Source: Lentisphaerae bacterium ADurb.Bin242 (GTDB taxonomy: Bacteria; Verrucomicrobiota; Lentisphaeria; Victivallales; UBA1829). From it: a DNA stretch of 52,265 bases. Of the stretch, positions 1 through 7,766 are shown piece by piece. The position numbers were made by a program, and so were the translations under genes. The notes under the pieces were generated by a model that was not told the DNA's origin, made no database searches, and saw only the letters and a list, made by a program, of their open reading frames with translations. The stretch's first letter is position 1, and each line of letters begins with the position of its first letter. Location: the NCBI GenBank assembly GCA_002069785.1, contig MWCA01000033.1, positions 1 through 52,265 on the forward strand. The letters run 5' to 3'.

Positions 1-294
1 CGCGACAGTTCTGCCGAGCTGAAGGTTCGCGCCGGAATTACTGTCGGTCGTAACTACCTGATTTGCAGCATCCCAGTAAACTGTCACTCCTATCGCGATG
101 GCTGTTCCAGCGCCCGCCGTCTTGGGCATATCGAAAACGCCGACCAATGCCAGCGCACCGAGTTCACCCGACTTGATATCGAGCTTCGCGATCCCCAGCA
201 AATTCGCCCCGATTATTACCACATCGCCAGCACCTACATTTGCATCCGGCGTGTAGTCGATCGAGTCACCTTTTTGGACATAAACAGCTTTCAT
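1..294 (-). CDS. DUF2190-like capsid-associated (decoration) protein, 3' end outside window
   Basis: The reading frame begins at an ATG at 294 behind an AGAAAGG Shine-Dalgarno and stays open to the window edge (98 codons seen). The start MKAVYVQKGDSIDYTP and the repeated small beta-rich G/A/V segments (VGAGDVVIIGANLLGIAKLD) match the usual build of DUF2190 proteins, which are encoded beside the major capsid gene of many tailed phages and are thought to decorate or stabilise the head. It lies 33 bases downstream of the protease-capsid gene in the same operon, which supports that role. The C-terminus is missing, so a different small head protein cannot be excluded. Confidence 0.72.
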   Translation of the reverse strand, partial: MKAVYVQKGDSIDYTPDANVGAGDVVIIGANLLGIAKLDIKSGELGALALVGVFDMPKTAGAGTAIAIGVTVYWDAANQVVTTDSNSGANLQLGRTVA

Positions 295-327
295 ATTTCT
301 TTACCTTTCTCTTAATTATTTTGTTGC

Positions 328-2370
328 TTACTGACCGACGGATTTTACCATTCCGCGATGGTCCTGTTCCCGGACGCCGAGATCGAAATACACCCGGAAC
401 CACAGGCCCAGCGTGTTGAAGTCGGTCTCGCCGCGCTCCACCGTCGGGGTGCGCTTGCCCTTCAGGTAACCGATTTCCCAGGTATCCACGGTCTTGGGAT
501 CTCCGAACAGATACCACCCGGTCTGGCTGGCTCCTTCGTAGGCGGAGTTGCCGAGATACGGGCTGGAGACCACGCGCAGGTTCTCGTCCGCAAGCACATT
601 CAGCGCCGGGCGGACGGCGTTGTCCGCGCCGCTCATGATGAGAGTCGCGCCCTGAGTGAGCTCGATGGCGAGGTGCTTGAGGGCGGTCGGGACCAGCAGA
701 AAGCGCGGTTCCACACTGATCGGCTGACCGTCCGCATCGACCTGATCCAGGAACAGCTGGATCGCCTTTTTGAGGCTGTCGGCGCTCAGAGCGCTGGACG
801 CTCCGGAGAGCAGGTTCCGATGGGCGGTGGAGAACAGCGCCTTGCCGTCCTGCTGCGCGGGGTTGCGGAGCAGACGGGAGAAGAAAAGCTGGTCGATCAG
901 GCGGGCCGCCCGGTTGCCCATTGCCACGGGGACCTTCATGAACGCCGAGAGATCGTCGTTGATGATCATTTTCCGGGTCAGGCAGAACCGCTTGCCGTAG
1001 GTATCCAGCTGGTTCTTGGCGCTCTCTTCGATGAGGCCGCCATCTTTGATTTCGCCATCGGGGGCGATGGGCAGCAGGTCGCCGACATCGGTGAGTCTGA
1101 ATCTGTCGTTCTCTTTGAAGTCGTTCAGGTCGCCGGTGGAGCACAGTTTGGTGGCGATGATGGGCTGGGCCTCGTAGCTCTGAAGGAGCTTCTTATTCGC
1201 CACGTTACTGAGAATGCCGGGCAGAGACACGCTGGAGAACGCCGCCCGGATGGTCTCGTTGTCGAAGCCCCGGCTGTAGGGGATGCCGTCCATCTTCATG
1301 CATTCGATGAGCAGCTGGCGGAGCGGCATGTCCATATCGCGCATGCCCGCCTCGACGGTCTGTGCGCCGTAGGTTTTTTCGAGCTGGTCGGCGCTCACGC
1401 CGACGCGGAGACACATCGCGGCTTCGATGGTTTTCCGGAGTTCGCCGCCTTCGGGCGCGGTCTTGACGGAAATGTTGACGTTGGCGGCCGGACGTTCGGC
1501 GCGGATGGTTTCCAGCACCTTCTTCGTGACGACTTCCGGCGTCCACCCGGCGCTGATCGCTTCCTTTTCGATTTCCGGGAACTCACCGGCGCAGATGCTC
1601 TGGATGGCGCTGACGCGTTCGCGTTCGGCTTTCACGGCCGCGACAGCCGCTTCACGGGCGGTCGCCGTCACATCGGGCGCACTCGCGGTGATCGCGGCGG
1701 GAACGGCCTCCGCTTTGGCCGTGTCGGGCTTCTTTTCGGGCTCTGCGGCGGGCGCGGTCGGAGCGGCGGCTTCCACTTTCTTTTCGGGCTCCGCCTTCGC
1801 GGGTTCGGCGGCTGCGGTCACAGCCTTGGTTTCTTTCTGGGCTTCGGACATGGTGTTCTTTTCTCCTTCGTTGAGGTTGGGGTTTGCGATGTTGAATTGT
1901 GCGGTGACTCGCATTGCGGTATGGGCGTCGGCCCCGACCGCGACGATGCTCACTTCGCGCAGAACAGACTTTTTGATGTGGTAGAACGGGCCTTCGACTT
2001 CCTGCCCGTTCACCTCACGCTTGCCTTGCACGAGCTCACAGTCTTTCACGTCTGCGCCGATGGAAAGCTGCCAGTCGGCTCCCGCTTTGCACTGCGCGAC
2101 AATGTTCTTCGCGTCGTCATTTTCCGAGACGATCTCGCCGGTGATCTCCAGCGTGTTGTTCTTGACGCTGGCGGAGATCATCCCCACGCGGGCATCGGTT
2201 TTGTTCTCGTGGTTCGTCAGCAGCGGCACGGTTTCGGGAATCTCCATTCCGGCAAGGTCCACGACCACCTGGTATTTCCAGCCGGGCAGATTCATCTTCC
2301 CGCCGCTGTAGGCGATTCCGGCGACTTTGGGCTTGCCGCCCGCCGCTTCGATCAGGGTGAATTCACTCAA
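328..2370 (-). CDS. Prohead protease-major capsid protein fusion
   Basis: A 680-residue protein with two parts. Residues 1-160 resemble HK97/S78-type prohead protease, with a His in a TNHENK context (about residue 54) and a Ser in a QLSIGA context (about 103) as likely catalytic residues. Residues about 174-250 are an Ala/Glu/Pro/Lys-rich, probably helical, scaffold-like linker. Residues about 290-680 look like a major capsid protein (KDFKENDRFRLTDVGDLLP, SAKNQLDTYGKRFCLTR, GWYLFGDP). Fusion of this type is known in Mu-like and lambda-like phages. The start is a TTG at 2370 with an AAGGAG 7 bases upstream, right after the portal stop. An in-frame ATG at 1851 with its own Shine-Dalgarno could give a separate scaffold-capsid product. 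Confidence 0.88.
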   Translation of the reverse strand: MSEFTLIEAAGGKPKVAGIAYSGGKMNLPGWKYQVVVDLAGMEIPETVPLLTNHENKTDARVGMISASVKNNTLEITGEIVSENDDAKNIVAQCKAGADWQLSIGADVKDCELVQGKREVNGQEVEGPFYHIKKSVLREVSIVAVGADAHTAMRVTAQFNIANPNLNEGEKNTMSEAQKETKAVTAAAEPAKAEPEKKVEAAAPTAPAAEPEKKPDTAKAEAVPAAITASAPDVTATAREAAVAAVKAERERVSAIQSICAGEFPEIEKEAISAGWTPEVVTKKVLETIRAERPAANVNISVKTAPEGGELRKTIEAAMCLRVGVSADQLEKTYGAQTVEAGMRDMDMPLRQLLIECMKMDGIPYSRGFDNETIRAAFSSVSLPGILSNVANKKLLQSYEAQPIIATKLCSTGDLNDFKENDRFRLTDVGDLLPIAPDGEIKDGGLIEESAKNQLDTYGKRFCLTRKMIINDDLSAFMKVPVAMGNRAARLIDQLFFSRLLRNPAQQDGKALFSTAHRNLLSGASSALSADSLKKAIQLFLDQVDADGQPISVEPRFLLVPTALKHLAIELTQGATLIMSGADNAVRPALNVLADENLRVVSSPYLGNSAYEGASQTGWYLFGDPKTVDTWEIGYLKGKRTPTVERGETDFNTLGLWFRVYFDLGVREQDHRGMVKSVGQ
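1849..1871 (-). promoter_or_regulatory. Internal in-frame start with Shine-Dalgarno inside the protease-capsid gene
   Basis: Inside the fusion gene, an AAGGAG lies 11 bases upstream of an in-frame ATG (1851-1849, Met174). It sits exactly at the border between the protease domain and the Ala/Glu/Pro-rich linker. This mirrors lambda, where Nu3 starts inside gene C. The spacing is a little long, so use of this start is an inference. Confidence 0.4.
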
Positions 2371-2373
2371 GAT

Positions 2374-3789
2374 TTACTCCTTCGGTTCTGAACCGTCATC
2401 ATTTGCCGGTTCGGTTGGTGTTTCTGCCGGTTCTTCCCCGGCGATGGGGATTCCCAGCTGCTTCATCAGTTTCAGTTCTTTGGCCCGCTGGTGCAGGACC
2501 GACATATAGTCCCGGCCGTCTTTGGCGCATTCCGCCGCGAGCGTGGTCGTGTTGTTCGCCAGACGCTTTTCCTGTGCGGCCGCCTCCTTGCTCGGATCGA
2601 CGTGCGGGAACCCGTCCCAGAACCACGTGTGCCGCTCACCGGTGAAAGGCTGCATGGTGGCGAGCTGATATTCGCGGAACCACACTTCGAAGATGCGATT
2701 CAGCACCTCGGACTCCCAGAATGACCTGTCGACCAGAATCGACTTGTGATAGATCTGGTTGTCGAGTCTGCCGCTGGCATAGTTGTGCCCGGAAAAGTCC
2801 CCCGCCAGCGTTCCGTAGGTCGTAACGGCACACCGTGCGATTTCGCTGAGGATGATCTTCACGAATTCGCTGTGGTTTGCGGCCGGTTGCTTCGGGTCGA
2901 GCTGCCCCATCTTCCATCCGGCAGGGACGGTCAGCATCATATTCCGTTCCAGCGGGATGCTGTCCATCGGCTCCACCTCGTCGGACTCGCCATTGGGCGG
3001 CGCATCCGTGTAGAGGATCGCCGCGAAGTCTGCCGCAGCCTCCGCCGCTGAAAGCACAGCCAGATTATATCTGCGCAGCTGGGCGAACAGCGGGAGCGCG
3101 GCCGTCAGCTCCGGGACGCCGCGATGGAGACCGGGGCGGTCCTGCCGGAATATATGGATCATATAGTCCGCAGGTACCCGGACCGCCTCGTCCCCCGGCA
3201 TGTAGTGGATGTCGCCCGGATGGTATTTCAGCACCCGGTAAGAAACCGGGTTGCCCCACTGGTCAAAGGTGATGCCGTCCACGCTTCGATCATCCTCGAC
3301 CCATTTGAGGTCGCCGGAGATCCGGTCTGCCTCCACCAGCATCAGGTCCAGTTTCACTTCGTGCCGGACTTTGGGGTTCGTCACCAGCACGCCGAAAGAC
3401 TCGCCGTCCTGACAGCGGGCCATCCGCATCGTCCGGAGTTTCGCCGGGAGATGAACTGCATCCGCCCATTTTGCGAATGCTGTTTCCACCTCGTCGTTGA
3501 AATTCTCGTCTCCGGACAGCATTTGGAGGCGCGGCCCCGTGCCGATGGTGTCATTCGCCAGCATTTGGACCAGCCCTTTGGCGTAACTGTTGTTCGAGAC
3601 CTCGTAACGGGCTCTCTGCCGCAGTGTGCGCCGCACCTCCGGAGAAGCCTCCATATCGGCGGACAGATGATCGGCCGCCGCCCAATGCCGGTGGTTGTCG
3701 GTCGTGGTCTGGGCCGCATCGAAGCGGGCCTTCACGACCTGTTTCGGCGGTGTGCGCGTCCGAAAAATTGATCTGATCTTGTTGAACAT
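2374..3789 (-). CDS. Phage portal protein, lambda family
   Basis: A 471-residue protein of the lambda gpB-like portal family (Phage_portal_2). Family features are visible: an N-terminal segment with RARYEVSNNSYAKGLVQMLA followed by NDTIGTGPRLQM, a central MVEADRISGD-type motif, a DRPGLHRGVPELTAALPLFA segment, and a C-terminal GTLAGDFSGHNYASGR stretch. The portal forms the ring at the head vertex through which DNA is packaged. The start is an ATG at 3789. The gene lies between the gpW-like joiner and the protease-capsid fusion, the classic order. The C-terminus is Glu/Pro/Asp-rich. Confidence 0.93.
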   Translation of the reverse strand: MFNKIRSIFRTRTPPKQVVKARFDAAQTTTDNHRHWAAADHLSADMEASPEVRRTLRQRARYEVSNNSYAKGLVQMLANDTIGTGPRLQMLSGDENFNDEVETAFAKWADAVHLPAKLRTMRMARCQDGESFGVLVTNPKVRHEVKLDLMLVEADRISGDLKWVEDDRSVDGITFDQWGNPVSYRVLKYHPGDIHYMPGDEAVRVPADYMIHIFRQDRPGLHRGVPELTAALPLFAQLRRYNLAVLSAAEAAADFAAILYTDAPPNGESDEVEPMDSIPLERNMMLTVPAGWKMGQLDPKQPAANHSEFVKIILSEIARCAVTTYGTLAGDFSGHNYASGRLDNQIYHKSILVDRSFWESEVLNRIFEVWFREYQLATMQPFTGERHTWFWDGFPHVDPSKEAAAQEKRLANNTTTLAAECAKDGRDYMSVLHQRAKELKLMKQLGIPIAGEEPAETPTEPANDDGSEPKE

Positions 3790-3799
3790 GGATGACTCC

Positions 3800-3997
3800 T
3801 CACGCCCCTGAATGGCTCAGTTTCGTTATCTTCAGGCCGCTGTTGCGGGATTTTACGGCCTTTTTCGACGCGAGATATTCGTCAGCCGCGATCTGATCCT
3901 TGAGAGAGTGCTGTTCGACCTTCTGCCCGTCGACTTCGGCGGACTTCGGCCCGGACGCATTCTTCCGGATGCTTTCTTCTATGGTTTCATTTTTCAT
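3800..3997 (-). CDS. gpW-like head-tail joining protein
   Basis: A small protein of 65 residues, MKNETIEESIRKNASG then SAEVDGQKVEQHSLKDQIA and a C-terminal SGLKITKLSHSGA. The pattern (helix, beta hairpin with a V-x-x-DGQ-x-V core, then helix) and its position directly before the portal fit gpW and its relatives, which join head and tail. I chose the ATG at 3997 because an AGAGGTG sits 5 bases upstream; a longer reading to 4063 lacks a good ribosome site. The start overlaps the end of the preceding gene by 11 bases. Homology is judged by pattern only. Confidence 0.65.
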   Translation of the reverse strand: MKNETIEESIRKNASGPKSAEVDGQKVEQHSLKDQIAADEYLASKKAVKSRNSGLKITKLSHSGA

Positions 3998-4208
3998 TGG
4001 GACACCTCTGTTCGTATTGGCCGCGATGGGCCTCGCATTCGCCGATGATGAACTCCGTGGCACGCTCGCACTTGTGTGTCAGAGCACACTCGATGGCGGC
4101 AAACGACTTCCGCATCGTGCGGATCTGCCGCCTCTGATACCAGTATGCCGACAGCAGCTTGTTGTACTGCCTCGTGCATTGATGGCAGCAGGGGTCGATC
4201 TCACTCAT
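3987..4208 (-). CDS. Small Cys-rich phage protein, unknown
   Basis: A 73-residue protein, first gene of the leftward head operon. It has an N-terminal cluster of cysteines (CCHQC at residues 7-11) and further Cys/His residues near the middle and end (THKCERA, GECEAHRGQYEQRC), suggesting metal binding. A GGAGG lies 11 bases upstream of the ATG at 4208. The 93-base leader separates it from the mirrored 49-bp repeat, so it is probably the first message translated from a promoter there. I do not recognise the family; a small head-completion or terminase-type accessory is possible but not shown. Confidence 0.6.
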   Translation of the reverse strand: MSEIDPCCHQCTRQYNKLLSAYWYQRRQIRTMRKSFAAIECALTHKCERATEFIIGECEAHRGQYEQRCPNEK

Positions 4209-4301
4209 TCTCTTGATTCCTCCGTTGTTGGGATTCGAAGTCTCTCAAGACTCCGGGCGGGTGTTTTTGACGCGGCCGGGCAGCGCTCTGTCGCATCGAA
4301 A

Positions 4302-4350
4302 CCTTCCATCCCCTTTATTCAGGTTTTTTTTGAAAACGCTCAGTAAAAAT
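4302..4350 (-). repeat. 49-bp inverted repeat, copy A (candidate shared phage promoter)
   Basis: Read leftward, this stretch matches 8768-8816 at 48 of 49 positions. The core is TGAGCGTTTTC, an 8-A run, then CCTGAATAAAGGGG. It lies 93 bases upstream of the first gene of the leftward head operon and points towards it. Because the other copy also points into an operon, a common promoter or operator is more likely than a transposon end. The inside flank (4351-4385) is unusually rich in A and T tracts. Confidence 0.8.
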
Positions 4351-4438
4351 CACGTTTTTTTCAAAAAAAAATGCAAAAAAAAAACGCGGAGCAGTGGTTT
4401 TTACTGTCCCGCGCGGAGGAATGTCTGGATGGATTATA

Positions 4439-5431
4439 TCAGGGCTGGTGTGCCTCAAAGACCGCTGCCGCAGCCTCCCGGACCTTGTCTTTCAGTAATT
4501 TGGGCTTGACCGCGACCAGTTTCCCAGCATAAGAGAGAATTCGCTGGACGAGAATTTCCAGCGGGGCTTCGGGGATCTTGACCAGTTTGAACACGGGGTC
4601 GTCCGTCTCCCAGACGATCTCCTGCTGCTCGTGGAACGGCATGGCGAAGATGGAATCGTGGATGTCCTTATGGAATTTCAGCACCACGTTCTTGACCGGG
4701 GTCAGGGTGAAGTGGATGTTTTCGTAGATTTTCGGGTCCGGGATGAATGTCTTTTCGAGAATCTCCGCCTTCTGGATGCGGTGGATCATGAAACTGCGCG
4801 GGGCGTCGGACTTGAGGGCGCGCGCGTGTATATACCAGTTATTATTCTGGAAGAAGAGAGCATGGGGTTCGATCTCCCGTTCCGAGACCTTGCCCTGATA
4901 GTCCCGATAGGTGATCTTCAAACACATATGGTCCCGCCATGCCCGGTAGACGCAGTCGAAGATTTCCTCGTCGACCTTGCCGGTCTGGGCGGAAAACAGC
5001 TTCATCTGGGAGACGAAAGAACACTTCACCAAGTCCGGGTTCGCCACGTTGAGCAGATAGTCCACTGCGTGGCAGATCTCTCCCTTCAACGGTTCGGGGA
5101 AGATGTTCTCCGAGATGCGCCGCCCCATCAGGAGCGCCATCATCTGGGTCTCGCTCAGGTCGGTGGGATAGGCGAAGTCCCAATGCAGGTCGGTGAGATA
5201 GAAGCCGTGCCGACTCCGGTCATATTCCCACGGGCAGTTGAACTCATCCTTCAAAACCCTCATATCGCGCCAGATGGTTTTCCGGGTACAGGTGAGAATC
5301 ATGGTCTCCGAGGTGTCGAAGGTCGCCTCCTCAAAAGCCTTGCTGATTTTCTTGAAATTCGGATATTGCTGCTTCCGCATCATATCCACGATGCGGATCA
5401 TCCGTTTTAGTCTGTATTTTCCGACCTGCAT
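4439..5431 (-). CDS. WYL-domain transcriptional regulator (HTH + WYL + WCX)
   Basis: A 330-residue regulator. The N-terminal winged helix (residues about 5-80) carries the typical RKTIWRDMRVLKDEF recognition region and a YDRSRHGFYLT wing. The WYL domain (about 155-225) includes QNNNWYIHARAL with the diagnostic WY at 199-200, and a WCX-like C-terminal domain follows. WYL domains bind nucleic-acid-type ligands and often repress or activate defence and phage loci (for example BrxR and CapW). The gene faces away from two unknown genes, and a 27-bp palindrome lies in the shared promoter region. It probably controls that pair and itself. Confidence 0.9.
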   Translation of the reverse strand: MQVGKYRLKRMIRIVDMMRKQQYPNFKKISKAFEEATFDTSETMILTCTRKTIWRDMRVLKDEFNCPWEYDRSRHGFYLTDLHWDFAYPTDLSETQMMALLMGRRISENIFPEPLKGEICHAVDYLLNVANPDLVKCSFVSQMKLFSAQTGKVDEEIFDCVYRAWRDHMCLKITYRDYQGKVSEREIEPHALFFQNNNWYIHARALKSDAPRSFMIHRIQKAEILEKTFIPDPKIYENIHFTLTPVKNVVLKFHKDIHDSIFAMPFHEQQEIVWETDDPVFKLVKIPEAPLEILVQRILSYAGKLVAVKPKLLKDKVREAAAAVFEAHQP

Positions 5432-5475
5432 GGTCTCCTCCCCAAAAAAAATTCAAAAAATTTTGCTTTTTTGCA

Positions 5476-5502
5476 GGTATGAGTCGTTATATTACCCATA
5501 CC
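5476..5502. promoter_or_regulatory. 27-bp palindromic operator between WYL gene and unknown pair
   Basis: The arms read GGTATGaGT and ACcCATACC around a 9-base centre, with one mismatched pair in the nine-base arms. The site overlaps the candidate -35 of the rightward promoter, the layout expected of an operator for the adjacent WYL regulator. Further ACCCATA words follow at about 5550-5565. Confidence 0.55.
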
Positions 5503-5519
5503 CCGTGATAATTTATACT
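5492..5519 (+). promoter_or_regulatory. Candidate sigma70-type promoter of the unknown two-gene operon
   Basis: TTACCC (5492-5497), a 16-base spacer and TATACT (5514-5519) lie 66 bases upstream of the ATG at 5585. The -35 falls inside the palindromic operator. The match is moderate. Confidence 0.4.
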
Positions 5520-5584
5520 CAGACAAAATAAAAGTCAAGCGGAAAACGGAACCCATAACCCATAACAGAGAAAGGACACGGCCC

Positions 5585-6763
5585 ATGAGAGTGTATAATC
5601 CGATGACCGTCATTCGCCAGACGTCCAGAAAGCTCCTGCAGGCGTTCTTTGCCGAGCAAGGATGTCTGGACTTTATCAACTTCGAGAACGACAAACTCTA
5701 CGAAATCCTGGACGCCTTCCGGACCCTTCCGGAAAAATCGATGGCACGGGCGGAAGCGGTGATGCGGGATGTCTTCACCTTCGCCGGTGACGAGAGCGTT
5801 CTGCTCCGAATTCTGGACGAGGCCCAGCAGCGGGACATCAAGATCGGAGAGGATTTTGAGTCGCTGAAAAACCGTTACGACCGGGCATTTTACATCTATT
5901 TATATCACCGGGACCTCTGGGAACAGAACTGCGCTTTCCTGCAGGTGGACAGCCTCCCCAGCCGCCACTGGTGTCGCTGCCCGAACCTGCCGCGCAAGCC
6001 GCCGATGACGGATCAGGCCACCTGCGAGAAACTCGGGCAGCAGATTTCCGCCTTCTTCTGGCAGAAGCAGGTCCGGGGAAAGAAATACCTGATCGAATAC
6101 CAGCGCCGGAGCAACGGTCTGCACTATTACTTCGTCTATCTGAGCGACTATTCCAACAGCTACGAGGCGTGGAGCGAACACGGACCGGAACTGGAGCGGC
6201 GGAACGAGACCCGCGTCATCAATATGGTATTTGCGTATGACGAGCAGTTCGGGACGCTGGACACCTACAATCTGGGCGGCAGCAGCATTGCCGTTGTCCT
6301 GCAGAAAATGTTCTGCGACGCCGTCCTCGGTCACGATCTGGTCGACAAGAAGGTCCTGAAGAGCGCCTTTGAAATCGAGCGCCTCAAATACCGGGGGAAT
6401 ATGCCCGTCGCCATGCCGCAGATTGGAATTACCCGCGTCTGGATTTCTTGCCTTGAATTCAATTATCACGGGGTGAACAAACGCCGGTCGCATCGAATAT
6501 CTCTGGACGAGGTGGAGCGCGACGACGAGATCTACTCCATCATGGAGCATGATCTGGACCGGGTGAAAGTGCCTCTGAGTTTAGTCTCCGTCCGGTTTGT
6601 CCGCATTATGCTGGAGATCGAACTGAACGGGGTGAAGCGCCGCATGGCCATCGAAGTGCGGAAGAACAGCTGCACGTTGAAAAGCAATGCGGATGAACTG
6701 AGAAAAATCGGTGAACGTTTTTTACAGGAGACAGGAATCGATGTGCAACCGAACCTCTTTTGA
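5585..6763 (+). CDS. Unrecognised 392-residue protein, first gene of WYL-linked pair
   Basis: A soluble-looking protein with no membrane segment and no nucleotide-binding motif that I can name. The N-terminal 130 residues are mostly helical and charged. A middle part is rich in aromatic beta-type sequence (KKYLIEYQRRSNGLHYYFVY, NMVFAYDEQFGTLDTYNL). The C-terminal part (about residues 280-390) has alternating hydrophobic strands (RVWISCLEFNYHG, VRFVRIMLEIELNGVKRRMA). The next gene starts 23 bases before this one ends, so the two are translationally coupled. The divergent WYL regulator suggests controlled expression, as in defence or superinfection-control loci; that role is inference only. Confidence 0.8.
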   Translation: MRVYNPMTVIRQTSRKLLQAFFAEQGCLDFINFENDKLYEILDAFRTLPEKSMARAEAVMRDVFTFAGDESVLLRILDEAQQRDIKIGEDFESLKNRYDRAFYIYLYHRDLWEQNCAFLQVDSLPSRHWCRCPNLPRKPPMTDQATCEKLGQQISAFFWQKQVRGKKYLIEYQRRSNGLHYYFVYLSDYSNSYEAWSEHGPELERRNETRVINMVFAYDEQFGTLDTYNLGGSSIAVVLQKMFCDAVLGHDLVDKKVLKSAFEIERLKYRGNMPVAMPQIGITRVWISCLEFNYHGVNKRRSHRISLDEVERDDEIYSIMEHDLDRVKVPLSLVSVRFVRIMLEIELNGVKRRMAIEVRKNSCTLKSNADELRKIGERFLQETGIDVQPNLF

Positions 6764-7685
6764 CATCCTTCTCGACTTCGGCAGCGTGGCCGAGGAATTT
6801 TTGCTGGACTGCTATGATCTGTCCTCGCTCCACATGAATTCGGATGAACTGACCGCTGTCGGACTGCTCCGCAAACAGCCCATCGGAAAGAAAGTCCGCT
6901 GTCGGGACTGCGATTCCACCATTCCCGTGGTGGCACGGGAGAGGAAAACCGGAATCATCCTCTACGGTGACTGCTCCGAATGCGGGTTCTATGAACTTGA
7001 GCCGGAGGAGCAGGTCCTGTGGCGGATCGACTACACTCCGCTGTTCGAAGCGGCCCGGAAATCCCTGGCTTGCACCGGGGAGATTACGGAGCTTGTCCCG
7101 TTCGCTCTCTGGAGTCTGGGCAGAGCTCCGCTTGCCGGGCAGTCAAGGGAGATTTTCGCGTGCGCGGGGATCAACACCGACCGCAATGCGGAGATCATGC
7201 CCCACCTCCCGGATGGAAAAACGCCCATCCTGCTGATCCTCGGCAACGCGCCGATCCCGGAAAAGCTCGGCTCGTTCTCTTCCGACCGGGTCTTCAACTT
7301 CTCCCACTTGGCGCGGGTGGAGAGCGGGGAGATCGTTTTTGACAGTTCGCACATCCTGAGTCAGATTGCAACGCTCCCGGCGCTGGAGCCGCCTCCGGAG
7401 AAAGCCCCCGGCAAGAACAGCAAGATCGGCGACCTTGCCATCAAGCTGAAACAGACCCTTCGTGAACATATGAAGGGCGTATATTCGGCAATACTGCAGG
7501 CCGAGCGGAGCAATACGGATTATGTGTTTCCGGAGCTTCGGCAGAGCGATCTGGCGAAGATGTATAATGTCCCCCGCGTATATATTAAACGCGCCGTCGA
7601 CAGTGATCTGGAGCTGCGCACCCTCCTTGAATCCGCCAACAATCGCGATTCCACAATGGCTTACGGGGCCAAAGCCCGCTTTTAA
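6741..7685 (+). CDS. Unrecognised zinc-ribbon + HTH protein, second gene of WYL-linked pair
   Basis: A 314-residue protein starting at the ATG at 6741, behind AGGAGACAGG; a longer start at 6711 lacks a ribosome site. Residues 54-81 form a zinc-ribbon pattern, C-x2-C, 20 residues, C-x2-C (CRDCD, then CSECG). The middle (about 90-210) has an alpha/beta character (GKTPILLILGNAPIP). The C-terminal 70 residues are helical and end in an HTH-like QSDLAKMYNVPRVYIKRAVD. This is the build of a DNA-binding protein. The iteron array starts about 80 bases downstream, so it could be the iteron-binding initiator or its regulator. I do not recognise a family. Confidence 0.78.
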   Translation: MCNRTSFDILLDFGSVAEEFLLDCYDLSSLHMNSDELTAVGLLRKQPIGKKVRCRDCDSTIPVVARERKTGIILYGDCSECGFYELEPEEQVLWRIDYTPLFEAARKSLACTGEITELVPFALWSLGRAPLAGQSREIFACAGINTDRNAEIMPHLPDGKTPILLILGNAPIPEKLGSFSSDRVFNFSHLARVESGEIVFDSSHILSQIATLPALEPPPEKAPGKNSKIGDLAIKLKQTLREHMKGVYSAILQAERSNTDYVFPELRQSDLAKMYNVPRVYIKRAVDSDLELRTLLESANNRDSTMAYGAKARF

Positions 7686-7714
7686 GCCCAATCCCTCTCC
7701 ACCTTTCCCCGACA

Positions 7715-7739
7715 CCCGGCTCCGGCCGGGCTTTTTTTT
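7715..7739 (+). terminator. Rho-independent terminator after the WYL-linked pair
   Basis: Stem CCCGGC/GCCGGG with a 4-base loop, followed by C and eight Ts. It ends the two-gene operon just before the iteron array, so transcription from that operon should not normally cross the array. Confidence 0.85.
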
Positions 7740-7766
7740 GCCCGGAAAGCGGCCGGACCGGGGGCC

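Noticed and set aside
358..2391. Long rightward open frame opposite the protease-capsid gene
   Set aside because: It mirrors the codon pattern of the real gene, is rich in Gly/His/Phe/Arg without any motif, and lacks a ribosome site.
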